Below, piece after piece: positions 17,536 through 25,553 of a stretch of DNA of 64,000 nt. The first letter of the stretch is position 1, and the number at the start of each line of letters is the position of its first letter. Origin of the DNA: Rhodococcus koreensis. GTDB lineage: Bacteria > Actinomycetota > Actinomycetes > Mycobacteriales > Mycobacteriaceae. The stretch covers positions 8,575,501 through 8,639,500 of the forward strand of contig NZ_FNSV01000005.1 in NCBI RefSeq assembly GCF_900105905.1. The letters are read 5' to 3'. A program made the translations under genes and the position numbers. Under the pieces are notes generated by a model, which saw only the letters and a program-made list of their open reading frames with translations, searched no databases and was not told the origin of the DNA.

Positions 17536-17575
17536 TTCCGATTATCGGAATGTCGCGCGTAATGACTGAAGTCAA
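17536..17575 (-). promoter_or_regulatory. Candidate promoter with a 15-bp perfect palindrome, upstream of the importer operon
   Basis: TTCCGATTATCGGAA (17536-17550) is a perfect palindrome around one central base, AT-rich against the GC-rich background. On the minus strand a TTGACT hexamer (17575-17570) lies about 20 nt upstream, which places the palindrome over the expected -10 region. A 15-bp palindrome with one central base is the classical form of IclR operators, and an IclR gene is present at 36055. A related site lies at 22798. Confidence 0.45.
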
Positions 17576-17627
17576 GGATTTCAGAAAGTTTCGCTGTACG
17601 GTCCATACCGTCCTGGCCCGGCGCTTC

Positions 17628-18773
17628 TCAGACGAGGAGGTTCCAGCCCTTCCTGCCCGACACGCATACTTCATAGGCCACGGGGTCGATAGTCTGGTAT
17701 ATTCCGAGAGCGGTCTGACCGTCATCACGTGTGACACGGCAGAGATGCTCGTCGAGGCCGCGGATGCCGATCCGGGTCTCCGGTCGGCTCAGATCATACG
17801 TTTCCCCCTCGGTCAGGTCGGGGCCGGCATAACCACCTTGGTGGATGTCGCGATCCGGTGTGCCGCCGTACATTCCGCATCGCAGATAGGCCGTCTGCTG
17901 ACCTACCCGCTCGTAGTGGAGTTGGACTTGCTTGCCGTTGTCGAACTCGTAGTCGACGATGGCTTCGACGAAGATGTCCGTGTCCGGCTCGAACCGGAGC
18001 CGGCGGGTGGGCTTGAAAACTCGTGTCGAACCCGATGCCGGGTCGCCGAATGGGTAGAACAGTCGGTCGCCCCACAGCGCCCAGTCCGGAAATGCCACGA
18101 ACGCGTTGCCGTTGGTCCCTACGTGCAGGCGACCTCCCAGAGACAACTCCGGTCCACCGACACCGCGGCCGGTGCCCCAGTGGCGATCCCTCGTGCCTGC
18201 GGCATTCGGACCCAAAGTGGTTCGCTCGCCCTCGATGTCGACCCATCCGGTCACCGATCCGAAGCATTCGAATCCGCTGGTGACGTCGTTGCGGCGGCCA
18301 GTCGGAAAGCCGTGCGCAGAGTCCGACAACGGCTCGCGAAAAACTTGCCGGGTGGTGTCGTGGAACGTCAGATCGTAGCTGACCCCCCACTCGTTCGGCT
18401 CGAGGACGTAGCGCCACTCCCGCAGACCGCGAACAATCGTGGGCACGATCGGTCCCACGCGCAGGTCGGTGCGATCCGCTCCGATCGAGCGGAAACTTCG
18501 GACCGTGGTATGTCGGCCTTTCGAGTTGACGATCGCGTAGGCCTCGGCCCGGTCGAGGTTCGGATAGAGGCTGCCGCCCGTGGCGATCAGTAACTCGCCG
18601 GTGTCGTCGTGGATCACCACCCAGTGGCGCTCATACGCCCGGGGGTCCCCTGTCCACATGACCCGCACCGGATCCGGGGTTTGGTGGACGAAATAGTCAT
18701 CTATCGGTGACAGCGGAAACTGCTCGGCCAAGTGATTGTCGCCGGAGATCGATTCTGGTGATAGTGCGTTCAC
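17628..18773 (-). CDS. Protein of unknown function, possibly AttH/CrtC-like lipocalin fold
   Basis: I do not recognise a firm family for this 381-residue protein. It is beta-rich, has no signal peptide or membrane helix, and contains AAGTRDRHWGTGRGVGGPEL, which resembles the DHxWG signature of AttH/carotenoid-hydratase-like (lipocalin-type) proteins. Aromatic residues are frequent (ERHWVVIHDD, FPDWALWGDRLFYPF). GTG 18773 is chosen because AAAGG lies 8 nt upstream. It is the last gene of a leftward five-gene operon with an APH-like kinase, a CoA-transferase and a cyclase, so it probably serves the same catabolic pathway. A hydratase or a carrier of a hydrophobic compound are possible readings. 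Confidence 0.75.
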   Translation of the reverse strand: MNALSPESISGDNHLAEQFPLSPIDDYFVHQTPDPVRVMWTGDPRAYERHWVVIHDDTGELLIATGGSLYPNLDRAEAYAIVNSKGRHTTVRSFRSIGADRTDLRVGPIVPTIVRGLREWRYVLEPNEWGVSYDLTFHDTTRQVFREPLSDSAHGFPTGRRNDVTSGFECFGSVTGWVDIEGERTTLGPNAAGTRDRHWGTGRGVGGPELSLGGRLHVGTNGNAFVAFPDWALWGDRLFYPFGDPASGSTRVFKPTRRLRFEPDTDIFVEAIVDYEFDNGKQVQLHYERVGQQTAYLRCGMYGGTPDRDIHQGGYAGPDLTEGETYDLSRPETRIGIRGLDEHLCRVTRDDGQTALGIYQTIDPVAYEVCVSGRKGWNLLV

Positions 18774-18793
18774 GTTTGTCGCCTTTCTGGCTG

Positions 18794-19171
18794 TCAGGCG
18801 GGATCGGTGGCAACCCGCCACTGCAGGTACTGTCCGATCTCGGCCCGACGCTGTCGAAACTCGGGGTCTCTGGGAATGGTGGAGATGAGCTGAGCCAACG
18901 ATCCTCGTAGCTCCTCGTTTCGCGCGGCGACAGCTGTGATGTCGGTCGGGACAGGTTCCTGCGCCTCGGCGCCGTTCAGGAGTTCGGTGAGCCGCGCGTT
19001 GTCGTCCAGGAGGAAAGGCAATGCCGTGTCCCATGATGTGGCAACCCGCTTGATCAGTCGGCGCGCGTTGCTCAGCAATTCGGACGTTTCGGCCGGAAGC
19101 GAATGGGATTCGTCAGCGAGATCGAGAAGCCGATCAACTCCGGACAATTGCTCGTGAATGGTCGGTCTCAC
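18794..19171 (-). CDS. Small helical protein associated with the APH-like kinase
   Basis: This 125-residue, largely helical, acidic protein has no recognised catalytic motif. It starts MRPTIHEQLSGVDRLLDLAD and ends QYLQWRVATDPA. The GTG start overlaps the stop of the kinase gene as GTGA, so the two are probably translated in a coupled way. The kinase at 2449 carries an extra helical domain of similar size at its C-terminus, whereas the kinase at 19168 ends without one. This protein may be that domain as a separate chain, but I see no clear residue match, so this is a hypothesis. Confidence 0.7.
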   Translation of the reverse strand: MRPTIHEQLSGVDRLLDLADESHSLPAETSELLSNARRLIKRVATSWDTALPFLLDDNARLTELLNGAEAQEPVPTDITAVAARNEELRGSLAQLISTIPRDPEFRQRRAEIGQYLQWRVATDPA

Positions 19172-20175
19172 CGGAAGTCCTCCTTGACTACGAAATCAAG
19201 CAGTGTGGAAAGCACCCGGCGGGTGGGACGAAACGGCTCGTCGCTACGGCCGTCGATAAACGATCGCAGGCCGCTGACCTGCATCACCGCGGTCTTGAAC
19301 GTCGAAAAGGCCTGCCACCATCGGAGGCTGCTGCGGTCGACGTCGAATCCTGTGGCTTGCTCGTAATGCGCGATCAGGTCGTCGGCATCCCACGCTCCGT
19401 CGATCAGGTGCTCCGCCCTGCGCAGGGGCTGCGTCACCCAGCCGAGGTCCTCGAGCGGATCGCCGAGATGAGCCAACTCCCAATCGAGCAGTGCGGTAAT
19501 CCGATCACCGTCCAACAGAATGTTGCCGGGCTTGAAATCGGCGTGGACCAGAGCGGTGCGCGCCGGTTCGGGTGCTGACGCTCGTAGTCCCGCAATCGCA
19601 AAATCCAACTCGGGCAATGGCTCCAGCTGGTTTTGACGCAGAACCTTCTCCCAGGCGTCGAGTTCGGCAGGCGCACCGAGCTGGCCGGAACCATCGAGTA
19701 CCGCTGACAACCCGAGTGCCTGCCAATCGGTGCTGTGGACTTGCGCCATGAGGTCGCAGAAGCTTTCGGCAAGGGCCCGCCGCTGAGTGATCGAGCGTTG
19801 CGAGTCCGAAAGCACCCGGTAATCGCAGTCCCCCGGGCACCGCTGCATGATCAGCGAGGGCCGGCCGAGCCATCGCCCGTCGGCGTCGAGCCAGCGGGCA
19901 CCCGGGGTTGGCAGATCGCTGTTCTCCAGTATTCCGAGCAAAGCGAACTCCACGTTGCGGTCTGTGTCGACCAGGCCTCCGTCCGGGTCGCTGCGCAGGA
20001 TCAAAGGCTCGCAATGCTCGGTGCCATTGTGGTCGGTCACCAGGTCGAACACCCAATTGTCCCGGGACCTGCCGACACCGATGCGGTTCAGGCCTACTAC
20101 TCGAGCACCGGCCCCATTCAGTTGGTCGGACAGGAATCTGGTGAGACGGTCGTCGATTTCGGATGGTGGTGTCAT
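19168..20175 (-). CDS. Aminoglycoside-phosphotransferase-like kinase (second copy)
   Basis: This 335-residue APH-fold kinase shows the catalytic loop LVHADFKPGNILLDGD and the metal-binding ALLDWELAHLGDPLEDLGW. HAD replaces the HGD of the copy at 2449, a common variant. RPSLIMQRCPGDCDYRVLS corresponds to the hinge. It ends soon after the kinase domain and lacks the extra C-terminal domain of its paralogue. ATG 20175 overlaps the CoA-transferase stop as ATGA. Given the neighbouring CoA-transferase of the 4-hydroxybutyrate type, phosphorylation of a hydroxylated acyl-CoA or acid intermediate is the most likely role; a true antibiotic kinase is unlikely in this operon. Confidence 0.88.
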   Translation of the reverse strand: MTPPSEIDDRLTRFLSDQLNGAGARVVGLNRIGVGRSRDNWVFDLVTDHNGTEHCEPLILRSDPDGGLVDTDRNVEFALLGILENSDLPTPGARWLDADGRWLGRPSLIMQRCPGDCDYRVLSDSQRSITQRRALAESFCDLMAQVHSTDWQALGLSAVLDGSGQLGAPAELDAWEKVLRQNQLEPLPELDFAIAGLRASAPEPARTALVHADFKPGNILLDGDRITALLDWELAHLGDPLEDLGWVTQPLRRAEHLIDGAWDADDLIAHYEQATGFDVDRSSLRWWQAFSTFKTAVMQVSGLRSFIDGRSDEPFRPTRRVLSTLLDFVVKEDFR

Positions 20176-21389
20176 CGTTGTTGTCCGTTCTGTTCGTGAA
20201 GGCTCGATCGGTGCTGAGGCGCCGCGATCGCGATCATGGCGTCGGCGCGTTCGCGCAGAGTCCGCCCTCTGAGATCGACGACGCCGAACTCGGTGGCCAC
20301 AAAGTCGATGCTCGTTCGCGGCGTCGTAACGGTCGGGGGCTGCAGTTGTCGAACGATCCGGGAGGTTCGTCCGCCGTTTGCCGTCGCAGCGAGCGCGACG
20401 ATCGATGCCCCGCCGGGCGAGCGCTGAGCGGCCCGCAGGAATTCTGCTTGCCCACCGGTCGCTCCCAGATATCTGCTGTCGATCTCTTCGGCATTGACTT
20501 GACCGGTGAGGTCTACCTGCAGTGCCGAGTTCACTGCGAACAGTCGCGGGATCGACGCTGCGGCTGCCGGACCGATTACCTCGGCGACCGGCCGTACCCA
20601 CGCTGTCGACGTGGCGATGTGTTCGTACAGTTCCTCGGAGCCCGCGGCCTCACTGATGATGACCGAACCGGGCTCTTCGCAGAGTGATCCAGCGCGATGC
20701 AGATCCAGCAGCCAGTCGCCGGCGAGGGTCGATCGAACACGCAATCCGCGGCGTGCGGTCAGCGCCTTCCCGATGGCTGAGGGGACCGCGCCGATGCCGA
20801 GTTGGATGGTCCCGCCGTCAGGGATCAGCGGCAGGATATGCCTGGCGATTCCGTGGTGATCTTCATCCACTGCTGGTGTGGGCACAATCGGAAGAGGCCG
20901 GGACGTGTGGATAACGGCACCGAACGTGGAGGCCGGGAGTGTAGGCGCGGACGTGGTCGGCATCGCGGCATTGACCTCGGCCACCACGGTTCGTGCTTGC
21001 GAGATCAGTTCGTAGGTGTAGTCCATCGCCATTCCCAAGCCGTGGCATCCCTGCGAATCAGCGGGGGACACTTGCATCAGGAGCACGAGGTTGCTCCGGG
21101 CACGCAAAGGCAACAGGCGTGGCAGGTCGTCGAAATTGCAGGGGATTACCTCGGCGTGGCCGGTGGCCGCGAGCTTGCCGAGCGGCCCCATGGCGCCGAA
21201 GGACACGAGCGGACGCTGCGGCGCGGATCCTATGAGCGCATCGCTGTGGCTGAGTCCGACGAAGATCTCGACGTCGCGTGGGCAGGCCGCGAGAAGCTGA
21301 TTGAGCAGTGGCGTCGGCTCCCCGACGCCTTGCGCCACCACAACCAGGTCTCCGGGCCGCACGAGATCGGCAGGCCAGTTGATGTTCAC
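20172..21389 (-). CDS. Acetyl-CoA hydrolase/transferase family (4-hydroxybutyrate CoA-transferase-like)
   Basis: This 405-residue family I-type CoA-transferase shows GTIQLGIGAVPSAIGKAL (glycine-rich CoA-binding turn), SVIISEAAGSEELYEHI with a candidate catalytic glutamate, and the family-typical C-terminal VATEFGVVDLRGRTLRERAD followed by IAAPQHRSSL. Such enzymes transfer CoA from acetyl-CoA to hydroxy- or branched acids. The glutamate-bearing loop is not textbook, so specificity is uncertain. The GTG start overlaps the cyclase stop as GTGA, and its own stop overlaps the kinase start. Confidence 0.85.
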   Translation of the reverse strand: MNINWPADLVRPGDLVVVAQGVGEPTPLLNQLLAACPRDVEIFVGLSHSDALIGSAPQRPLVSFGAMGPLGKLAATGHAEVIPCNFDDLPRLLPLRARSNLVLLMQVSPADSQGCHGLGMAMDYTYELISQARTVVAEVNAAMPTTSAPTLPASTFGAVIHTSRPLPIVPTPAVDEDHHGIARHILPLIPDGGTIQLGIGAVPSAIGKALTARRGLRVRSTLAGDWLLDLHRAGSLCEEPGSVIISEAAGSEELYEHIATSTAWVRPVAEVIGPAAAASIPRLFAVNSALQVDLTGQVNAEEIDSRYLGATGGQAEFLRAAQRSPGGASIVALAATANGGRTSRIVRQLQPPTVTTPRTSIDFVATEFGVVDLRGRTLRERADAMIAIAAPQHRSSLHEQNGQQR

Positions 21390-22261
21390 AGGACCGCCAC
21401 GGGCGTTACCGGAGTTCCGGTAGAGCCGACGAGGAGGATCGGAGCGAATAGCAGGAAGAACGTCGAACGGTCGAGGACTGACAGCGCCTCCGCGAGTTCC
21501 GCGAGATCCAGGTTCTCGATCAGCGGCACGCCGAACTGGTGGAGGAGCACCAGATGCGCCGGAAAGCCGGGTTCAGCCGATTGCTGTTCGACCGCGTAAT
21601 TGTCCGCACCGACCAGCGCCACGTCACGGCTTGCGAGCCAGCGGGCGGCCTCTTCGGTTATGCCGGGTTCGTCCGCGAAGTAGGAGTCGCTCGATCCCTT
21701 CGATTCCCACCACCCGGTCCGGATCAGTACAGCGTCGCCCGGCTCAACCGACACGCCGGCTTCGGAAATGCCACGCTCGAGGTCTTCCGGGCCGACCGCG
21801 GTCTGCGGGGCGAGCGGCTGACCGGATGCGCGTACCAAGTCGACGAGAATGCCACGGGTGGCGACCGGTGCGAGCTTCTCGGCGCCGCACCGCTGTGCGC
21901 CCTGCGTACTTCTGGTGAGGGCCGACGAATGCCCGTTGTAGAGTTCGTCACCCGACCACGCATGGGACAGCGCGTCGACGTGAGTACCACTGTGTGTCGC
22001 GAATTGCACTGTGTCCTCGGCGAATTTGAATCCTCCCGGCGTGCGTGCGCCGAGCGCGTAGTCGCCGGCGTCGCGGTTCATGAACCGCGACGGCTGCTGC
22101 CGGTGGCCGGGCGCAGGTGTCTTCGGGCCGAGAGGTTGGGCCAGTGACAGCGTCTGTCCGGTGGCGACCAAGCCCGCGGCTCTGCGCGTCACGCCGGTTG
22201 TGACGAGATTGAGCGCACCGGCTTCGTCGTCGGCGCCCCATCGTCCCCAGTTGTTGCTCAT
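21386..22261 (-). CDS. Cyclase / kynurenine-formamidase-like hydrolase
   Basis: This 291-residue protein of the cyclase family (Pfam Cyclase, includes arylformamidases and isatin hydrolases) shows the metal-binding HSGTHVDALSHAW. WGADDEAGALNLVT near the N-terminus and GDAVLIRTGWWESKG in the middle are also typical. Metal-dependent hydrolysis of an amide, lactam or lactone is expected. ATG 22261 follows GGAGTTGCGC. It is the first gene of the leftward five-gene operon and starts about 700 nt from the divergent amidohydrolase. The C-terminal segment is unusually hydrophobic (FFLLFAPILLVGSTG). Confidence 0.88.
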   Translation of the reverse strand: MSNNWGRWGADDEAGALNLVTTGVTRRAAGLVATGQTLSLAQPLGPKTPAPGHRQQPSRFMNRDAGDYALGARTPGGFKFAEDTVQFATHSGTHVDALSHAWSGDELYNGHSSALTRSTQGAQRCGAEKLAPVATRGILVDLVRASGQPLAPQTAVGPEDLERGISEAGVSVEPGDAVLIRTGWWESKGSSDSYFADEPGITEEAARWLASRDVALVGADNYAVEQQSAEPGFPAHLVLLHQFGVPLIENLDLAELAEALSVLDRSTFFLLFAPILLVGSTGTPVTPVAVL

Positions 22262-22444
22262 GCGCAACTCCGATCCTGTATCAGTTGTGCCGGCGCCAGT
22301 GCCGGCGCGTGTTCGCCAAGACCTCGACGCACCAGTTATCCGGTCACGACGTCGAGCCGTGATGGCACATTGCGATCTATCTCCTCTTGGGGTTCCGCTC
22401 CGCGAGCCCGCGACGGTGAACCGGCAACCCTCAATCTCTCGGGT

Positions 22445-22460
22445 TTTCGAAATTCGTTTC
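22445..22460. promoter_or_regulatory. TTTCGAAAT-nn-GTTTC motif
   Basis: TTTCGAAATTCGTTTC lies upstream of the cyclase operon. Fourteen of its 16 positions recur at 41721-41736 before the FMO-like gene. Both are AT-rich islands in GC-rich DNA, which suggests a shared regulator of the island. The evidence is sequence recurrence only. Confidence 0.4.
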
Positions 22461-22749
22461 GCGTATTCGAATGCTAGCGATCCGCGCACGGCGACGTCAA
22501 GGGTCTGGGCGGTGGGCGTCTTCGGACCGCTCGGGGTCGCCTGCGCCCCGCGTGCGTGAATTGCCCCCGCCCGGCGACTTCAGCGCAACGGCGCGATAAG
22601 CGAAGCGGGAGAAGTCAATTGCATGCGAGCACGGCCCAGGACGTCGGACCCGTCTACTGCGCGACGGCAGTGATACGGAAGCAGGCCGTGCCGGTGTCAA
22701 GTCTGCCGACTTGCCTCATCGCGACTATCCGGCCAATGCGGGATTTCTC

Positions 22750-22812
22750 TTGACAAGCCCCACGGTCCGGTGACAGATTTCACAACTAGGAAAATGATTC
22801 CGAATTTAGGAA
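22750..22812 (+). promoter_or_regulatory. Candidate promoter and 15-bp operator of the amidohydrolase operon
   Basis: TTGACA (22750-22755) is a consensus -35 box, with a weak CAGATT 18 nt downstream. TTCCGAATTTAGGAA (22798-22812) follows at about the expected transcription start. It matches the outline of the perfect palindrome at 17536 (TTCCGA-n3-n-GGAA). TAGGAA also occurs at 22787 and again within the site at 22807, 20 nt apart. Repression by IclR is inferred. Confidence 0.4.
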
Positions 22813-22957
22813 GACTGCGCAGGGGTCGCATTCCGCTCACCGAAGCGACGCTCGAAGGGCGCCTTATGCCCCTGGAAGTGGAACGGACAATCCTGTTCGG
22901 GCCTTGCCGCTGCGCTTCACCAATCCTGGATTCCCCGAGGCTGAGAAGGAGAAAATC

Positions 22958-24277
22958 GTGACGATCAAGCTTCGCAACGCACGGCTGATCGATGGGACGG
23001 GGACAGAGCCGTATCTCGCCGAAATCGTGATCGAAGGGCAGAGGATCGTAAGTGTCGCTGCCGAGGGGACCGGCGAGCGGCAGGACTCCGACGCCACAGT
23101 CGTGGACGTGGGGGGCGCCACGGTCATGCCGGGACTGATCGATGCTCACTCGCATCCGAGCTTCCTTCCCGAGATCGACCTTGCCAAAATGGGCAATTTG
23201 CCGGTCGAGGAGCACACGTTGCTCACCGCTCGCAACGCGCGGCTGATGCTGGATCAGGGGTTCACCAGCATTCTGTGCGCCGCATCGGCGAAGCCACGAC
23301 TGGACCTGGTCGTCCGGAACGAGATCAACGCGGGCAACCTGATCGGACCGCGCATGCTGGTCGCGTCCCCCGAGCTGACCGTCACCGGAGGAGTCGGCGA
23401 TGTCCGGCTGCCGCACATGCATCGGCAATCCGTCGAACACGTCTGCGATGGCGTGGATCAATTCCGCCAGACGACGCGGTGGTACATGCGTGAAGGCGTC
23501 GACCATATGAAGCTCGACATCTCTGGTGACGAGTTCATTCCCTATGCCAAAGGTCGCATGACCACCATGACCGACGAGGAGGTTGCCGCCACGTGCCAGG
23601 TGGCCCACGCTCGCGGAAAACGCGTGGCGGCACACGCCCGAAGCGCGGAATCGGTGAAGATGTGCGTCCGCCACGGCATCGAGATCATCTTCCATGCCGA
23701 TTTCACCGACGAGGAAGGTCTCGACCTGGTGGCCGAGAACAAGGACAAACACTTCGTGGCCCCGGCCTTCGGCTTTCTCCACACGTCGAGGTACGAGGCC
23801 GGCGACTGGGGGCTGACCCCGGAAGTCACTGCTTCCATGGGTCTCGACGAACAGTTGGAGAGCCTGATCGCGAACATGATCGAGCTCAAGGAGCGAGGAG
23901 TTCGAGTGCTGCCTGGCGGTGACTACTTCGTGCCCTGGAACCCGATGGGCAACAACGCCCGGGACCTGGAGCATTTCGTCAACTTCCTCGAGTTCAGCCC
24001 GATGGAGGCCATCGAGTCCGCGACCCGCCTCGGCGGCGAGCTGATGCTCCAACCGGACGACTTGGGTTGCATCAAGGCCGGCTACCTCGCTGACCTGCTG
24101 GTTCTCGATGGTGACCCATTGGAGGACATCGCTATCCTGCAGAATCAGTCGACGTTCACCGGCATCATGAAGGATGGTGTCTGGCATAAGGAACCGCCGC
24201 TTTCTCGCAGCGGTGATGTGGCGAGATGGTCGATCAGCGGGTCCGCGGCGGGCGCCCCCGAACCGGTTCTTCGGTAG
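22958..24277 (+). CDS. Amidohydrolase superfamily metal-dependent hydrolase
   Basis: This 439-residue enzyme resembles the imidazolonepropionase/prolidase-like branch of amidohydrolases. Metal ligands are visible: MPGLIDAHSHPSFLPEI (His-x-His), DHMKLDISGDEF with a candidate carboxylated lysine, KRVAAHARS, EIIFHADF and the late aspartate in LPGGDYFVPW. The C-terminus AGYLADLLVLDGDPLEDIAIL is typical. It should hydrolyse a cyclic or linear amide, or decarboxylate a ring acid; the substrate is unknown. GTG 22958 is preferred over an upstream in-frame start because AAGGAG lies 7 nt before it. The next gene starts 10 nt downstream. Confidence 0.88.
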   Translation: MTIKLRNARLIDGTGTEPYLAEIVIEGQRIVSVAAEGTGERQDSDATVVDVGGATVMPGLIDAHSHPSFLPEIDLAKMGNLPVEEHTLLTARNARLMLDQGFTSILCAASAKPRLDLVVRNEINAGNLIGPRMLVASPELTVTGGVGDVRLPHMHRQSVEHVCDGVDQFRQTTRWYMREGVDHMKLDISGDEFIPYAKGRMTTMTDEEVAATCQVAHARGKRVAAHARSAESVKMCVRHGIEIIFHADFTDEEGLDLVAENKDKHFVAPAFGFLHTSRYEAGDWGLTPEVTASMGLDEQLESLIANMIELKERGVRVLPGGDYFVPWNPMGNNARDLEHFVNFLEFSPMEAIESATRLGGELMLQPDDLGCIKAGYLADLLVLDGDPLEDIAILQNQSTFTGIMKDGVWHKEPPLSRSGDVARWSISGSAAGAPEPVLR

Positions 24278-24287
24278 GGGTAAGGGA

Positions 24288-25154
24288 ATGATCGAGGTGA
24301 ATGGTCGCCAGCAGTATGTGGTGCTGGCCAACATGACCACTGTGACGACGGCCAGCTTTCGAGAACGCGTCGAGGTGGCGGCGGCCGCCGGTTTCGATGC
24401 GCTGGGCATCAGCCTGGACACGTACCGTCGGGTCGTCGCGGAGGAGATGAGCCCGACGGAGATCCAGGCCGTCGTGGTAGCCAACGGTCTGGAGATCGTC
24501 GAGCTCGAAGCAGTATTCGGGTTTGCCGTTCCCACGGCCGAGACCGGCGTGCCGTTCGGCGGTGGGCTCGTCTACACCAGCCCGGACGACCTGAACGAGT
24601 TTTGGGCCATGGCCGAACTGTTCGGCGCACGGCACCTGCAAGCTGTCGGGGCATTCGATCGAACAGATCTGGAACCCGACGTCGTGGAGCGATTCGCATC
24701 GCTCTGCGACCGTGCAGCCGACGTCGGGCTGGAGATCGCTCTCGAGTTCGTGCCCACGACCAATATCCCGGACGCCGCCACGGCTCTCTCGATCATCGAG
24801 CAGTCCGGCCGGGACAATGCCGGCCTTTGCGTCGATTCGTGGCACCACACACGCGGAGCGAACGACCTGGAGATGCTGCGGTCGGTTCCGTCTCGACGAG
24901 TCACGATGATCCAGATCAACGACGGTCCGAAGGATCCCGCCGATCCTGACTTCTTGGTGGAGACCCTTCACTATCGGGCGGTGCCGGGCACCGGCGACTT
25001 CGACCTCGACGGTTTCGTCGACGCCGTGACCGAGGGTGGTGTGACCGCATCGGTGTCCGTCGAGGTGATTTCGGACGAACTCGCCCGACTCGAACCAGCC
25101 GACGCAGCACGCCGCTGCTACGACGGCGCGATCGACGCGCTGGCAGGTAAATAG
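24288..25154 (+). CDS. Sugar-phosphate isomerase/epimerase-like TIM-barrel protein
   Basis: This 288-residue protein has the xylose-isomerase-like TIM-barrel pattern (AP_endonuc_2 family). AAAAGFDALGISLDTYRRVV is near the start, with metal-ligand candidates in EIALEFVPTTN (Glu), NAGLCVDSWHHTRGA (Asp, His) and VTMIQINDGPKDP. Relatives include IolE/IolI, hydroxypyruvate isomerase and other isomerases or dehydratases acting on keto-hydroxy acids. ATG 24288 follows TAAGGG. It is in an operon with the amidohydrolase 10 nt upstream. A real sugar substrate is unlikely in this context. Confidence 0.82.
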   Translation: MIEVNGRQQYVVLANMTTVTTASFRERVEVAAAAGFDALGISLDTYRRVVAEEMSPTEIQAVVVANGLEIVELEAVFGFAVPTAETGVPFGGGLVYTSPDDLNEFWAMAELFGARHLQAVGAFDRTDLEPDVVERFASLCDRAADVGLEIALEFVPTTNIPDAATALSIIEQSGRDNAGLCVDSWHHTRGANDLEMLRSVPSRRVTMIQINDGPKDPADPDFLVETLHYRAVPGTGDFDLDGFVDAVTEGGVTASVSVEVISDELARLEPADAARRCYDGAIDALAGK

Positions 25155-25211
25155 GTTCGTGCGCGCCGGGCCAGAATGAACCCAGGGCGTACATCGCTGG
25201 GTCCACAGGCA

Positions 25212-25297
25212 TACCTGTGTAGGAAATGCAGGTAGTGAAGCAGGTAGATCACCGCCGTCACACTCGCCGCGTGATTGTGAGTCTGATCGACATGAAC
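25212..25297 (+). repeat. 86-nt leader repeat, copy 1
   Basis: Hand alignment with the reverse complement of 47686-47771 gives 77 identical positions of 86 with no gap. The block begins with the inverted repeat TACCTG-n11-CAGGTA (25212-25234) and ends exactly at ATGAAC. Similarity stops abruptly on both sides. In this copy the ATGAAC is followed by an unrelated short frame rather than an exported protein. Confidence 0.8.
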
Positions 25298-25405
25298 ACA
25301 CGGTCATGCCTTTTCACAGGGTTCGGTCTCCACGCTCTTCGTGGCGCCGGGATGCATACGGCCCTTATCGTTCGGGCGGAATCATTCAGGCACGCAGATC
25401 AATAG
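25226..25405 (+). CDS. Short ORF reading through leader repeat copy 1 (59 codons), possibly untranslated
   Basis: The frame from ATG 25226 encodes MQVVKQVDHRRHTRRVIVSL followed by IDMN and 35 unrelated residues, ending in TAG at 25405. The first 24 residues parallel those encoded by copy 2 at 47757 (MQVVKHVDHRRHTRRAIASL), with three of the nine base changes silent. No good ribosome site precedes either possible start; AGGA is only 2 nt before the ATG. It may be a leader peptide, the remnant of a gene, or noncoding. Confidence 0.25.
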   Translation: MQVVKQVDHRRHTRRVIVSLIDMNTRSCLFTGFGLHALRGAGMHTALIVRAESFRHADQ

Positions 25406-25408
25406 CTA

Positions 25409-25448
25409 GCCGGTAAGCCGGCGGCCCACGGGCCTCCGGCTCGCCGGC
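25409..25448 (+). terminator. Strong GC-rich hairpin after the leader ORF
   Basis: Bases 25409-25426 pair with 25431-25448 around the loop CACG, with only two mismatches and one G-T pair. It begins 4 nt after the stop of the short leader ORF. There is no T-run, which is common for actinobacterial terminators. It could terminate the upstream operon or a leader transcript. Confidence 0.5.
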
Positions 25449-25497
25449 ATGTGGTGCTACACGAGACCGAAGTGGGGGGCCGCGGAAGAAATGAGGG

Positions 25498-25553
25498 TTG
25501 ACATGGCGTACCCGAGCGACAAGTATTCGATGTTAGGAATTCGATTTCGAATT
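25498..25553 (+). promoter_or_regulatory. Candidate promoter and operator of the 2-oxoacid dehydrogenase operon
   Basis: TTGACA (25498-25503) is followed after 17 nt by AAGTAT, an acceptable -10. A perfect inverted repeat AATTCGA-TT-TCGAATT (25538-25553) lies about 12 nt further on, where a repressor would block initiation. TTAGGAA just before it (25533-25539) recurs in the site at 22806. The long untranslated leader to ATG 25688 is otherwise plain. Confidence 0.45.

Larger units (their letters stand above)
22262..22957. other. 696-bp divergent intergenic region with several candidate regulatory sites
   Basis: No convincing gene was found here. The region separates the divergent cyclase and amidohydrolase operons. 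It holds an inverted repeat CGAAA-n4-TTTCG (22448-22461) and CAAGTC-TGCC-GACTTG (22698-22713). It also holds a TTGACA hexamer (22750-22755) followed by an imperfect 15-bp palindrome (22798-22812). The central part (about 22500-22680) is GC-rich and otherwise featureless. Confidence 0.55.
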
